A stretch of 64,000 bases of DNA from Hydractinia symbiolongicarpus (taxonomy: Eukaryota; Cnidaria; Hydrozoa; Anthoathecata; Hydractiniidae): contig NC_079879.1 of the NCBI RefSeq assembly GCF_029227915.1, positions 11,720,001-11,784,000 on the forward strand, given 5' to 3'. The position numbers were made by a program, and so were the translations under genes. The notes under the pieces were generated by a model. That model was not told the DNA's origin and made no database searches. It was given only the letters and a program-made list of their open reading frames with translations. Within the stretch, counting starts at the first letter, position 1; each line of letters begins with the position of its first letter. Positions 42,701-57,400 of this stretch are shown here, piece by piece.

Positions 42701-45132
42701 GGAGACATCTCGGGTGAAAAAAAGATGATCATCAAACAAACAATCCGTAAAGAGATAATGGAGTTACTTCTTGCTGCTCGACAATGATGAATATACAGAG
42801 ATTTTTATGCAACAAATCCGTTAATTCAACAATTCTCTCAATGCACTCTTGCCTGCATAGCTTGTTAGTATTTGCTTAAGATTGCACCTTAATTATCCGG
42901 AAACGCGAACTTAGTACGACAAAGATGACTGTACTACAAGGCTTTTACTCATAAGAACGCTCAACATACCAAGATACTTCATCAAACGTTCTTGACTTTC
43001 CCGATTTGAATTTTCAAAATGTTCATAAATTGTTTTTAACTTTCTCCTTATTTTGCAAATTTTGAACTTTAGAGGAGAATTTCAGTGCAACGATAAAAGA
43101 AGCTGTAACCTTCTCTGAAAACACGGGTATGCTTAGGGAAGACGTACTTTTCAAGACCTGGCCTGTCAAAGGTTTGCGCAATGCAAGTTTTCCGATGAAA
43201 AACTGCAACGGGTGCTTGTCTGGACCGAGAAAACTGAGTGTACGATGTCCCTGCAGTCCCGCTGCGATCATAATGATACCCAGTGCTTCCCAGCATTGAC
43301 AAGGCCCTTAATCTTCTCAACATGATCTTAACTTTCGGAGTCTAGTTCCAAATGTACGTATGGAGTGGTTCCTCAGGATTGTGCATGACACCTCAAATGG
43401 TGAAAAATATTCATTCTTTTGGCTAAATCTTCCCGACCCCCAACCGAATCGAAAAATAACGAAATTGACGAATACCGTAGAGATGATACATACCTTAAAC
43501 TCAGGGACCTAGAAATAGTGTGAGTTTTTTTATCTGTAACCTGTTCAACATTGTCTACAGAGGCCATAATGTGCGCGTTTTTATTGCTTATGGTGTTGAT
43601 TTATTTGCTCGTGCTGCGCATGTGCGAGAATTACTGTCATAAGAACGCTTAGCATGCCAAAATACCTCAGCACACGTTGTGAACTTTCCCGATTTCAAAT
43701 TTCAAAATGTTCACAAGTTGTGTAAAACTTTATTCCTATTTTGCCAGTTTTGAACTTTAAAGGAGAAATTCAGTGCAACGCTAAAAGAAGCAGAAATCTT
43801 TGACCATCCTTGGGACTGCTGCAGAAGCAAGGTAAAACTTGTAAGCAGTAACCTTCTCTACGAACACAGGTATGCTTAGGAAAGACGTGCTTTTTAAGAC
43901 CTGTCCTGTGTGAGGAATGCCCAATCCAAGATTTCAGATGGAAAACTGCAACGGGTGTTTGTCTGGACTGAGAAAACTGAGTCTACGATGTCCGCGCAGT
44001 ACCGACGCATTCATAATGATACTCAGTGCTTCCCAGTATTGACAAGGCCTTTAATCTTCTCAACATGATCTTAACTTTCGGAGTCGAGTTCCAATTGTAC
44101 GTATGGAGTGGTTCCTCGGGATTCTGCGTAACACCTCACATGGTGAAAAAAAATCATTCTTTTAGCTAAATTTTCCCGACCCCCAACCGAATCGAAAAAT
44201 TTGGAAATTGACGAATACCGTAGAGATGATACATACCTTAAACTCAGGGACCTAGAAATAATGTGAGTTTTTTTTATCTTTAACCTGTTCAACATTGCCT
44301 ACAGAGGCCATAATGTGCGTGTTTTTATTGCTTATGGTGTTGATTCATTTGCTCGTGCTACGCATGTGCGAGAATTACTGAACACCTCGATGACACAGAT
44401 AAACTGGGGAAGCGCTCAGAAATTAAAACTGGAATGACCGTGGTTACAAAATCGCTTCAGTGTTATCAAAATAAAAGTAGGACTGTTCGTATTCTATCTA
44501 CTTTGAGGAGACATCTCGGGTGAAAAAAAGATGATCATCAAACAAACAATCCGTAAAGAGATAATGGAGTTACTTCTTGCTGCTCGACAATGATGAATAT
44601 ACAGAGATTTTTATGCAACAAATCCGTTAATTCAACAATTCTCTCAATGCACTCTTGCCTGCATAGCTTGTTAGTATTTGCTTAAGATTGCACCTTAATT
44701 ATCCGGAAACGCGAACTTAGTACGACAAAGATGACTGTACTACAAGGCTTTTACTCATAAGAACGCTCAACATACCAAGATACTTCATCAAACGTTCTTG
44801 ACTTTCCCGATTTGAATTTTCAAAATGTTCATAAATTGTTTTTAACTTTCTCCTTATTTTGCAAATTTTGAACTTTAGAGGAGAATTTCAGTGCAACGAT
44901 AAAAGAAGCTGTAACCTTCTCTGAAAACACGGGTATGCTTAGGGAAGACGTACTTTTCAAGACCTGGCCTGTCAAAGGTTTGCGCAATGCAAGTTTTCCG
45001 ATGAAAAACTGCAACGGGTGCTTGTCTGGACCGAGAAAACTGAGTGTACGATGTCCCTGCAGTCCCGCTGCGATCATAATGATACCCAGTGCTTCCCAGC
45101 ATTGACAAGGCCCTTAATCTTCTCAACATGAT
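39715..45132. repeat. Satellite higher-order repeat: 1806-bp S+L dimer, three copies
   Basis: Landmarks at 39715, 41521, 43327 and 45133 are exactly 1806 bp apart, each interval holding one S unit (743 bp) and one L unit (1063 bp). The three dimers share private variants such as gtgtaaaactttattcc, cacaggtatgc, tttcagatgg and ataatggagtt, and differ from each other at only a few bases I could see. They are far more alike than neighbouring S or L units elsewhere, as expected of a higher-order repeat amplified as a block. Confidence 0.92.
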
Positions 45133-48100
45133 CTTAACTTTCGGAGTCTAGTTCCAAATGTACGTATGGAGTGGTTCCTCGGGATTCTGCGTGACACCTC
45201 AAATGGTGAAAAATATTCATTCTTTTAGCTAAATGTTCCCGACCCCCAACCGAATCGAAAAATAACGAAATTGACGAATACCGTAGAGATGATACATACC
45301 TTAAACTCAGGGACCTAGAAATAGTGTGACTTTTTTTATCTGTAACCTGTTTAACTTTGCCTACAGAGGCCAAAATGTGCGTGTTTTTATTGCTTATGGT
45401 GTTGATTCATTTGCTCGTGCTGCGCATGTGCGAGAATTACTGTCATGAGAACGCTTAGCATGCCAAAATAACTCAGCACACGTTGTTAACTTTCCCGATT
45501 TCAAATTTCAAAATGTTCACAAGTTGTTTAAAACTTTATTCCTATTTTGCCAGTTTTGAACTTTAAAGGAGAAATTCAGTGCAACGCTAAAAGAAGCAGA
45601 AATCTTTGACCATCCTTGGGACTGTTGCAGAAGCAAGGTAAAACTTGTAAGCAGTAACCTTCTCTAAGAACACGGGTATGCTTAGGAAAGACGTGCTTTT
45701 TAAGACCTGCCCTGTGTGAGGAATGCCCAATCCAAGATTTCCGATGGAAAACTGCAACGGGTGTTTGTCAGGACTGAGAAAACTGAGTCTACGATGTCCG
45801 CGCAGTACCGACGCATTCATAATGATACTCAGTGCTTCCCAGTATTGACAAGGCCTTTAGTCTTTTCAACATGATCTTATCTTTCGGAGTCGAGTTCCAA
45901 TTGTACGTATGGAGTGGTTCCTCGGGATTCTGCGTGAAATCTCACATGGTAAAAAAAATTCATTCTTTTAGCTGAATGTTCCCGACCCCCAACCGAATCG
46001 AAAAATTTCGAAATTGACGAATACCGTAGAGATGATACATACCTTAAACTCAGGGACCTAGAAATAGTGTGAGTTTTTTTATCTGTAACCTGTTCAACAT
46101 TGCGTACAAAGGCCATAATGCGCGTGTTTTTATTGCTTATGGTGTTTATTCATTTGCTCGTGCTGCGCATGTGCGGGAATTACTGAACACCTCGATGACA
46201 CAGATAAACTGGGGAAGTGCTCAGAAATTAAAACTGGAATGACCGTGGTTACAAAATCGCTTCAGTGTAATCAAAATAAAAGTAGGACTGTTCGTATTCT
46301 ATCTACTTTGAGGAGACATCTCGGGTCAAAAAAAGATGATCATCAAACAAACAATCCGTAAAGAGATAATGGAGTTACTTCTTGCTGCTCGACAATGATG
46401 AATATACAGAGATTTTTATGCAACAAATCCGTTAATTCAACAATTCTCTCAATGCACTCTTGCCTGCATAGCTTGTTAGTATTTGCTTAAGATTGCACCT
46501 TAATTATCAGGAAGCGCGAACTTAGTACGACAAAGATGATTGAACTACAACGCTTTTACTTATAAGAACGCTCAACATACCAAGATACTTCATCAAACGT
46601 TCTTCACTTTCCCGATTTGAATTTTCAAAATGTTCATAAATTGTTTTTAACTTTCTCCTTATTTTGCAAATTTTGAACTTTAGAGGAGAATTTCAGTGCA
46701 ACGATAAAAGAAGCTGTAACCTTCTCTGAAAACACGGGTATGCTTAGGGAAGACGTACTTTTCAAGACCTGGCCTGTCAAACGTTTGCGCAATGCAAGTT
46801 TTCCGATGAAAAACTGCAACGGGTGCTTGTCTGGACCAAGAAAACTGAGTGTACGATGTCCCTGCAGTCCCGCTGCGATCATAATGATACCCAGTGCTTC
46901 CCAGCATTGATAAGGCCCTTAATCTTCACAACATGATCTTAACTTTCGGAGTCTAGTTCCAAATGTACGTATGGAGTGGTTCCTCGGGATTCTGCGTGAC
47001 ACCTCAAATGGTGAAAAATATTCATTCTTTTAGCTAAATGTTCCCGACCCCCAACCGAATCGAAAAATAACGAAATTGACGAATACCGTAGAGATGATAC
47101 ATACCTTAAACACAGGGACCTAGAAATAGTGTGAGTTTTTTTATCTGTAACCTGTTCAACTTTGCCTACAGAGGCCATAATGTGCGTGTTTTTATTGCTT
47201 ATGGTGTTGATTCATTTGCTCGTGCTGCGCATGTGCGAGAATTACTGTCATGAGAACGCTTAGCATGCCAAAATACCTCAGCACACGTTGTTAACTTTCC
47301 CGATTTCAAATTTCAAAATGTTCACAAGTTGTTTAAAACTTTATTCCTATTTTTCCAGTTTTGAACTTTAAAGGAGAAATTCAGTGCAACGCTAAAAGAA
47401 GCAGAAATCTTTGACCATCCTTGGGACTGTTGCAGAAGCAAGGTAAAACTTGTAAGCAGTAACCTTCTCTAAGAACACGGGTATGCTTAGGAAAGACGTG
47501 CTTTTTAAGACCTGCCCTGTGTGAGGAATGCCCAATCCAAGATTTCCGATGGAAAACTGCAACGGGTGTTTGTCAGGACTGAGAAAACTGAGTCTACGAT
47601 GTCCGCGCAGTACCGACGCATTCATAATGATACTCAGTGCTTCCCAGTATTGACAAGGCCTTTAGTCTTTTCAACATGATCTTAACTTTCGGAGTCGAGT
47701 TCCAATTGTACGTATGGAGTGGTTCCTCGGGATTCTGCGTGATACCTCACATAGTGAAAAAAATTCATTCTTTTAGCTAAATGTTCCTGACCCCCAACCG
47801 AATCGAAAAATTTCGAAATTGACGAATACTGTAGAGATGATACATACCTTAAACTCAGGGACCTAGAAATAGTGTGAGTTTTTTTTATCTGTAACCTGTT
47901 CAACATTGCCTACAAAGGCCACAATGTGCGTGTTTTTATTGTTTATGGTGTTGTTTCATTTGCTCGTGCTGCGCATGTGCGAGAATTACTGTCATAAGAA
48001 CGCTTAGCATGACAAAATACCTCAGCACACGTTGTTAACTTTCCTGATTTCAAATTTCAAAATGTTCACAAGTTGTTTAAAACTTTATTCCTATTTGGCC

Positions 48101-49224
48101 AGTTTTGAACTTTAAAGGAGAAATTCAGTGCAACGCTAAAAGAAGCAGAAATCTTTGACCATCCTTGGGACTGCTGCAGAAGCAAGGTAAAACTTGTAAG
48201 CAGTAACCTTCTCTAGGAACACGGGTATGCTTAGGAAAGACGTGCTTTTAAAGGCCTGCCCTGAGTGAGGAATGCCCAATCCAAGATTTCCGATGGAAAA
48301 CTGCAACGGCTATTTGTCTGGACTGAGAAAACTGAGTCTACGATGTCCGCGCAATGCCGACGCATTCATAATGATACTCAGTGCTTCCCAGTATTGACAA
48401 GGCCTATAATCCTCTCAACATGATCTTAACTTTCGGAGTCGAGTTCCAATTGTACGTATGGAGTGGTTCCTCGGGATTCTGCGTGACACCTCACATGGTG
48501 AAAAAAATTTATTCTTTTAGCTAAATGTTCCCGACCCCCAACCGAATCGAAAAATTTAGAAATTGACGAATACCGTAGAGATGATACATACCTTAAACTC
48601 AGGGACCTAGAAATAGTGTGAGTTTTTTTATCTGTAACCTGTTGAACATTGCCTACAAAGGCCATAATGTGCGTGTTTTTGATGATGACTATACAGATAT
48701 ATTTAGGCAACAAATCCGTTAATTCAACAATTCTCTCAATGCACTCTTGCCTGCATAGATTGTTAGTATTTGCTTAAGATTGCACCTTAATTATCAGGAA
48801 GCGCGAACTTAGTACGACAAAGATGACTGTACTACAAAGCTTTTACTCATAAGAACGCTTAACATACCAAGATACTTCATCAAACGTTCTTGACTTTCCC
48901 GATTTGAATTTTCAAAATGTTCCTAAATTGTTTTTAACTTTCTCCTTATTTTGCAAATTTTGAACTTTAGAGGAGAATTTCAGTGCAACGATAAAAGAAG
49001 CTGTAACCTTCTCTGAAAACACGGGTATGCTTAGGGAAGACGTACTTTTCCAGACCTGGCCTGTCAAACGTTTGCGCAATGCAAGTTTTCCGATGAAAAA
49101 CTGCAACGGGTGCTTGTCTGGACCGAGAAAACTGAGTGTACGATGTCCCTGCAGTCCCGCTGCGATCATAATGATACTCAGTGCTTCCCAGCATTGACAA
49201 GGCCCTTAATCTTCTCAACATGAT

Positions 49225-50079
49225 CTTAACTTTCGCAGTCTAGTTCCAAATGTACGTATGGAGTGGTTCCTCGGGATTGTGCGTGACACCTCAAATGGTG
49301 AAAAATATTTATTCTTTTAGCTAAATGTTCCCGACAATCAACCGAATCGAAAAATAACGAAATTGACGAATACCGTTGAGATGATACATACCTTAAACTC
49401 AGGGACCTAGAAATAGTGTGAGTTTTTTTATCTGTAACCTGTTGAACACTGCCTACAGAGGCCATAATGTGCGTGTTTTTGATGATGACTATACAGAGAC
49501 TTTTAGGAAACAAATCCGTTAATTCAACAATTCTCTCAATGCATTCTTGCCTGCATAGCTTGTTAGTATTTGCTTAAGATTGCACCTTAATTATCAGAAA
49601 GCGCGAACTTAGTACGACAAAGAGGACTGTACTACCAAGCTTTTACTCATAAGAACGCTCAACATACCAAGATACTTCATCAAACGTTCTTGACTTTCCC
49701 GATTTGAATTTTCAAAATGTTCTTAAATTGTTTTTAACTTTCTCCTTATTTTCCAAATTTTGAACTTTAGAGGAGAATTTCAGTGCAACGATAAAAGAAG
49801 CAGAAATCTTTGACCATCCTTGGGACTGCTGCAGAAGCAAGGTAAAACTAGTAAGCAGTAACCTTCTCTAGGAACACGGGTATGCTTAGGAAAGACGTGC
49901 TTTTTAAGACCTGCCCTGTGTGAGGAATGCCCAATCCAAGATTTCCGATGGAAAACTGCAACGGGTGTTTGCCTGGACTGAGAAAACTGAGTCTACGATG
50001 TCCGCGCAGTACCGACGCATTCATAATGATACTCAGTGCTTCCCAGTATTGACAAGGCCTTTAATCTTCTCAACATGAT
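49225..50079. repeat. Chimeric satellite unit (M front, S back), 855 bp
   Basis: Begins as an M unit with the gtgtttttgatgatgacta junction near 49477, then switches at gataaaagaagcag near 49790 to the S-specific segment. The switch is at the same place as in the chimera at 11960-13065, so this short shared stretch may be a preferred crossover site. Confidence 0.82.
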
Positions 50080-53000
50080 CTTAACTTTCGGAGTCAAGTT
50101 CAAAATGTACGTATGGAGTGGTTCCTCGGGATTCTGCGTGACGCCTCACATGGTGAAAAAAATTCATTCTTTTAGCTAAATGTTCCCGACCCCCAACCGA
50201 ATCGAAAAATTTCGAAATTGACGAATACCGTAGAGATGATACATACCTTAAACTCAGGGACCTAGAAATAGTGTGAGTTTTTTTATCTGTAACTTAGTCA
50301 ACATTGCGTACAGAGGCCATAATGCGCGTGTTTTTATTGCTTATGGTGTTTATTCATTTGCTCGTGCTGCACATGTGCGGGAATTAGTGAACACCTCGAT
50401 GGCACAGATAAACTGGGGAAGCGCTCAGAAATTAAAACTGGAATGACCGTGGTTACAAAATCGCTTCAGTGTAATCAAAATAAAAGTAGGACTGTTCGTA
50501 TTCTATCTACTTTGAGGAGACATCTCGGGTGAAAAAAAGATGATCATCAAACAAACAATCCGTAAAGAGATACTGGAGTTACTTCTTGCTGCTCGACAAT
50601 GATTCTACAGAGAATTTTAAGCAACAAATCCGTTAATTCAACAATTCTCTCAATGCACTCTTCTTGCCTGCATAGCTTGTAAGTATTTGCTTAAGATTGC
50701 ACCTTAATTATCAGGAAGCGCGAACTTAGTACGACAAAGATGACTGTACTACAAGGCTTTTACTCATAAGAACGCTCAACATACCAAGATACTTCATCAA
50801 ACGTTCTTGACTTTCCCGATTTGAATTTTCAAAATGTTCTTAAATTGTTTTTAACTTTCTCCTTATTTTGCAAATTTTGAACTTTAGAGGAGAATTTCAG
50901 TGCAACGATAAAAGAAGCTGTAACCTTCTCTGAAAACACGGGTATGCTTAGGGAAGACGTACTTTTCAGGACCTGGCCTGTGAAACGTTTGCGCAATGCA
51001 AGTTTTCCGATGAATAACTGCAACGGGTGCTTGTCTGGACCGAGAAAACTGAGTGTACGATGTCCCTGCAATCCTGCTGCGATCATAATGATACTCAGTG
51101 CTTCCCAGTATTGACAAGGCCTTTAATCTTCTCAACATGATCTTAACTTTCGGACGCGAGTTCCAAATGTACGTATGGAGTGGTTCCTCGGGATTCTGCG
51201 TGACACCTCACATGGTGAAAAAAATTCATTCTTTTAGCTAAATGTTCCCGACCCCCAACCGAATCGAAAAATTTCGAAATTGACAAATACCGTAGAGATG
51301 ATACATACCTTAAACTCATGGACCTAGAAATAGTGTGAGTTTTTTTATCTGTAACCTGTTCAACATTGACTACAGAGGCCATAATGTGCGTGTTTTTGAT
51401 GATGACTATACAGAGATTCTTAGGCAACAAATCCGTTAATTCAACAATTCTCTCAATGCACTCTTTCCTGCATAGCTTGTTAGTATTTGCTTAAGATTGC
51501 ACCTTAATTATAAGGAAGCGCGAACTTAGTACGACAAAGATGACTGTACTACAAGGCTTTTACTCATAAGAACGCTCAACATACCAAGATACTTCATCAA
51601 ACGTTCTTGACTTTCCCGATTTGAATTTTCAAAATGTTCTTAAATTGTTTTTAACTTTCTCCTTATTTTGCAAATTTTGAACTTTAGAGGAGAATTTCAG
51701 TGCAACGATAAAAGAAGCTGTAACCTTCTCTGAAAACACGGGCATGCTTAGGGAAGACGTACTTTTCAAGACCTGGCCTGTCAAACGTTTGCGCAATGCA
51801 AGTTTTCCGATGAAAACCTGCAACGGGTGCTTGTCTGGACCGAGAAAATTGAGTGTACGATGTCCCTGCAGTCCCGCTGCGATCATAATGATACTCAGTG
51901 CTTCCCAGCATTGACAAGGCCCTTAATCTTCTCAACATGATCTTAACTTTCGGAGTCTAGTTCCAAATGTACGTATGGAGTGGTTCCTCGGGATTGTGCG
52001 TGAGACCTCAAATGGTGAAAAATATTCATTCTTTTAGCTAAATGTTCCCGACCCCCAACCGAATCGAAAAATTTCGAAATTGACGAATACCGTAGAGATG
52101 ATACATACCTTAAACTCAGGGACCTAGAAATAGTGTGAGTTTTTTTATCTGTAACCTGTTCAACATTGCGTACAGAGGCCATAATGCGTGTGTTTTTATT
52201 GCTTATGATGTTGATTCATTTGCTCGTGCTGCGCATGTGCGAGAATTACTGTCATAAGAACGCTTAGCATGCCAAATTACCTCAGCACACGTTGTTAACT
52301 TTCCCGATTTCAAATTTCAAAATGTTTACAAGTTGTTTAAAACTTTATTCCTATTTTGCCAGTTTTGAACTTTAAAGGAGAAATTCAGTGCAACGCTAAA
52401 AGAAGCAGAAATCTTTGACCATCCTTGGGACTGCTGCAGAAGCAAGGTAAAACTTGTAAGCAGTAACCTTCTATAGGAACACGGGTATGCTTAGGAAAGA
52501 CGTGCTTTTTAAGACCTGCCCCGTGTGAGGAATGCCCAATCCATGATTTCTGATGGAAAACTGCAACGGGTGTTTGTCTGGACTGAGAAAACTGAGTCTA
52601 CGATGTCCGCGCAGTACCGACGCATTCATAATGATACTCAGTGCTTCCCAGTATTGACAAGGCCTTTAATCTTCTCAACATGATCTTAACTTTCGGAGGC
52701 GAGTTCCAAATGTACGTATGGAGTGGTTCCTCGGGATTCTGCGTGACACCTCACATGGTGAAAAAAATTCATTCTTTTAGCTAAATGTTCCCGACCCCCA
52801 ACCGAATTGAAAAATTTCGAAATTGACGAATACCGTAGAGATGATACATACCTTAAACTCAGGGACCTAGAAATAGTGTGAGTTTTGTTATCTGTAACCT
52901 GTTCAACATTGTGTACAGAGGCCATAATGCGCGTGTTTTTATTGCTTATGGTGTTTATTCATTTGCTCGTGCTTCGCATGTGCGAGAATTACTGAACACC

Positions 53001-54489
53001 TCGATGACACAGATAAACTGGGGAAGCGCTCAGAAATTAAAACTGGAATGACCGTGGTTACAAAATCGCTTCAGTGTAATCAAAATAAAAGTAGGACTGT
53101 TCGTATTCTATCTACTTTGAGGAGACATCTCGGGTGAAAAAAAGATGATCATCAAACAAACAATCCGTAAAGAGATACTGGAATTACTTCTTGCTGCTCG
53201 ACAATGATGACTATACAGAGAATTTTAAGCAACAAATCCGTTAATTCAACAATTCTCTCAATGCACTCTTGCCTGCATAGCTTGTTAGTATTTGCTTAAG
53301 ATTGCACCTTAATTATAAGGAAGCGCGAACTTAGTACGACAAAGATGACTGTACTACAAGGCTTTTACTCATAAGAACGCTCAACATACCAAGATACTTC
53401 ATCAAACGTTCTTGACTTTCCCGATTTGAATTTTCAAAATGTTCTTAAATTGTTTTTAACTTTCTCCTTATTTTGCAAATTTTGAACTTTAGAGGAGAAG
53501 TTCAGTGCAACGATAAAAGAAGCTGTAACCTTCTCTGAAAACACGGGCATGCTTAGGGAAGACGTACTTTTCAAGACCTGGCCTGTCAAACGTTTGCGCA
53601 ATGCAAGTTTTCCGATGAAAAACTGCAACGGGTGCTTGTCTGGACCGAGAAAATTGAGTGTACGATGTCCCTGCAGTCCCGCTGCGATCATAATGATACT
53701 CAGTGCTTCCCAGCATTGACAAGGCCCTTAATCTTGTCAACATGATCTTAACTTTCGGAGTCTAGTTCCAAATGTACGTATGGAGTGGTTCCTCGGGATT
53801 GTGCGTGAGACCTCAAATGGTGAAAAATATTCATTCTTTTAGCTAAATGTTCCCGACCCCCAAACGAATCGAAAAATTTCGAAATTGACGAATACCGTAG
53901 AGATGATACATACCTTAAACTCAGGGACCTAGAAATAGTGTGAGTTTTTTTATCTGTAACCTGTTCAACATTGCGTACAGAGGCCATAATGCGTGTGTTT
54001 TTATTGCTTATGATGTTGATTCATTTGCTCGTGCTGCGCATGTGCGAGAATTACTGTCATAAGAACGCTTAGCATGCCAAATTACCTCAGCACACGTTGT
54101 TAACTTTCCCGATTTCAAATTTCAAAATGTTTACAAGTTGTTTAAAACTTTATTCCTATTTTGCCAGTTTTGAACTTTAAAGGAGAAATTCAGTGCAACG
54201 CTAAAAGAAGCAGAAATCTTTGACCATCCTTGGGACTGCTGCAGAAGCAAGGTAAAACTTGTAAACAGTAACCTTCTATAGGAACACGGGTATGCTTAGG
54301 AAAGAGGTGCTTTTTAAGACCTGCCCTGTGTGAGGAATGCCCAATCCAAGATTTCCGATGGAAAACGGCAACGGGTGTTTGTCTGGACTGAGAAAACTGA
54401 GTCTACGATGTCCGCGCAGTACCAACGCATTCATAATGATACTCAGTGCTTCCCAGCATTGACAAGGCCTTTAATCTTCTCAACATGAT

Positions 54490-57400
54490 CTTAACTTTTG
54501 GAGTCGAGTTCCAAATGTACGTATGGAGTGGTTCCTCGGGATTCTGCGTGACACCTCGCATGGTGAAAAAAATTCATTCTTTTAGCTAAATGTTCCCGAC
54601 CCCCAACCGAATCGAAAAATTTCGAAATTGACAAATACCGTAGAGATGATACATACCTTAAACTCATGGACCTAGAAATAGTGCGAGTTTTTTTATCTGT
54701 AACCTGTTCAACATTGCCTACAGAGGCCATAATGTGCGTGTTTTTGATGATGACTATGCAGAGATTTTTAGGCAACAAATCCGTTAATTCAACAATTCTC
54801 TCAATGCACTCTTGCCTGCATAGCTTGTTAGTATTTGCTTAAGATTGCACCTTAATTATCAGGAAGCGCGAACTTAGTACGACAAAGATGACTGTACTAC
54901 AAGGCTTTTACTCATAAGAACGCTCAACATACCAAGATACTTCATCAAACATTCTTGACTTTCCCGATTTGAATTTTCAAAATGTTCTTAAATTGTTTTT
55001 AACTTTCTCCTTATTTTGCAAATTTTGAACTTTAGAGGAGAATTTCAGTGCAACGATTAAAGAAGCTGTAACCTTCTCTGAAAACACGGGCATGCTTAGG
55101 GAAGACGTACTTTTCAAGACTTGGCCTGTCAAACGTTTGCGCAATGCAAGTTTTCCGATGAAAAACTGCAACGGGTGCTTGTCTGGACCGAGAAAATTGA
55201 GTGTACGATGTCCCTGCAGTCCCGCTGCGATCATAATGATACTCAGTGCTTCCCAGCATTGACAAGGCCCTTAATCTTCTCAACATGATATTAACTTTCG
55301 GAGTCTAGTTCCAAATGTACGTATGGAGTGGTTCCTCGGGATTGTGCGTGAGACCTCAAATGGTGAAAAATATTCATTCTTTTAGCTAAATGTTCCCGAC
55401 CCCCAACCGAATCGAAAAATTTCGAAATTGACGAATACCGTAGAGATGATACATACCTTAAACTCAGGGACCTAGAAATAGTGTGAGTTTTTTTATCTGT
55501 AACCTGTTCAACATTGCGTACAGAGGCCATAATGCGTGTGTTTTTATTGCTTATGATGTTGATTCATTTGCTCGTGCTGCGCATGTGCGAGAATTACTGT
55601 CATAAGAACGCTTAGCATGCCAAATTACCTCAGCACACGTTGTTAACTTTCCCAATTTCAAATTTCAAAATGTTCACAAGTTGTTTAAAACTTTATTCCT
55701 ATTTTGCCAGTTTTGAACTGTAAAGGAGAAATTCAGTGCAACGCTAAAAGAAGCAGAAATCTTTGACCATCCTTGGGACTGCTGCAGAAGCAAGGTAAAA
55801 CTTGTAAACAGTAACCTTCTATAGGAACACGGGTATGCTTAGGAAAGAGGTGCTTTTTAAGACCTGCCCTGTGTGAGGAATGCCCAATCCAAGATTTCCG
55901 ATGGAAAACTGCAACGGGTGTTTGTCTGGACTGACAAAACTGAGTCTACGATGTCCGCGCAGTACCGACGCATTCATAATGATACTCAGTGCTTCCCAGT
56001 ATTGACAAGGCCTTTAATCTTCTCAACATGATCTTAACTTTCGGAGTCGAGTTCCAGTTGTACGTATGGAGTGGTTCCTCGGAATTCTGCGTGACATCTC
56101 ACATGGTGAAAAAAATTCATTCTTTTAACTAAATGTTCCCGACCCCCAACCGAATCAAAAAAATTCAAAATTGACGAATACCGTAGAGATGATACATACC
56201 TTTAACTCAGGGACCTAGAAATAGTGTGAGTTTTTTTATCTGTAACCTGTTCAACATTGCCTACAGAGGCCATAATGTGCGTGTTTTTGATGATGACTAT
56301 ACAGAGATTTTTAGGCAACAAATCCGTTAATTCAACAATTCTCTCAATGCACTCTTGCCTGCATAGCTTGTTAGTATTTGCTTAAGATTGCACCTTAATT
56401 ATCAGGAAGCGCGAACTTAGTACGACAAAGATGACTGTACTACAAGGCTTTTAGTCATAAGAACGCTCAACATACCAAGATACTTCATCAAACGTTCTTG
56501 ACTTTCCCGATTTGAATTTTCAAAATGTTCTTAAATTGTTTTTAACTTTCTCCTTATTTTGCAAATTTTGAACTTTAGAGGAGAATTTCAGTGGAACGAT
56601 TAAAGAAGCTGTAACCTTCTCTCAAAACACGGGCATGCTTAGGGAAGACGTACTTTTCAAGACCTGGCCTGTCAAACGTTTGCGCAATGCAAGTTTTCCG
56701 ATGAAAAACTGCAACGGGTGCTTGTCTGGACCGAGAAAATTGAGTGTACGATGTCCCTGCAGTCCCGCTGCGATCATAATGATACTCAGTGCTTCCCAGC
56801 ATTGACAGGGCCCTTAATCTTCTCAACATGATCTTAACTTTCGGAGTCTAGTTCCAAATGTACGTATGGAGTGGTTCCTCGGGATTGTGCGTGAGACCTC
56901 AAATGATGAAAAATATTCATTCTTTTAGCTAAATGTTCCCGACCCCCAACCGAATCGAAAAATTTCGAAATTGACGAATACCGTAGAGATGATATATACC
57001 TTAAACTCAGGGACCTAGAAATAGTGTGAGTTTTTTTATCTGTAACCTGTTCAACATTGCGTACAGAGGCCATAATGCGTGTGTTTTTATTGCTTATGAT
57101 GTTGATTCATTTGCTCGTGCTGCGCATGTGCGAGAATTACTGTCATAAGAACGCTTAGCATGCCAAATTACCTCAGCACACGTTGTTAACTTTCCCGATT
57201 TGAAATTTCAAAATGTTCACAAGTTGTTTAAAACTTTATTCCTATTTTGCCAGTTTTGAACTTTGAAGGAGAAATTCAGTGCAACGCTAAAAGAAGCAGA
57301 AATCTTTGACCATCCTTGGGACTGCTGTAGAAGCAAGGTAAAACTTGTAAGCAGTAACCTTCTATAGGAACACGGGTATGCTTAGGAAAGAGGTGCTTTT

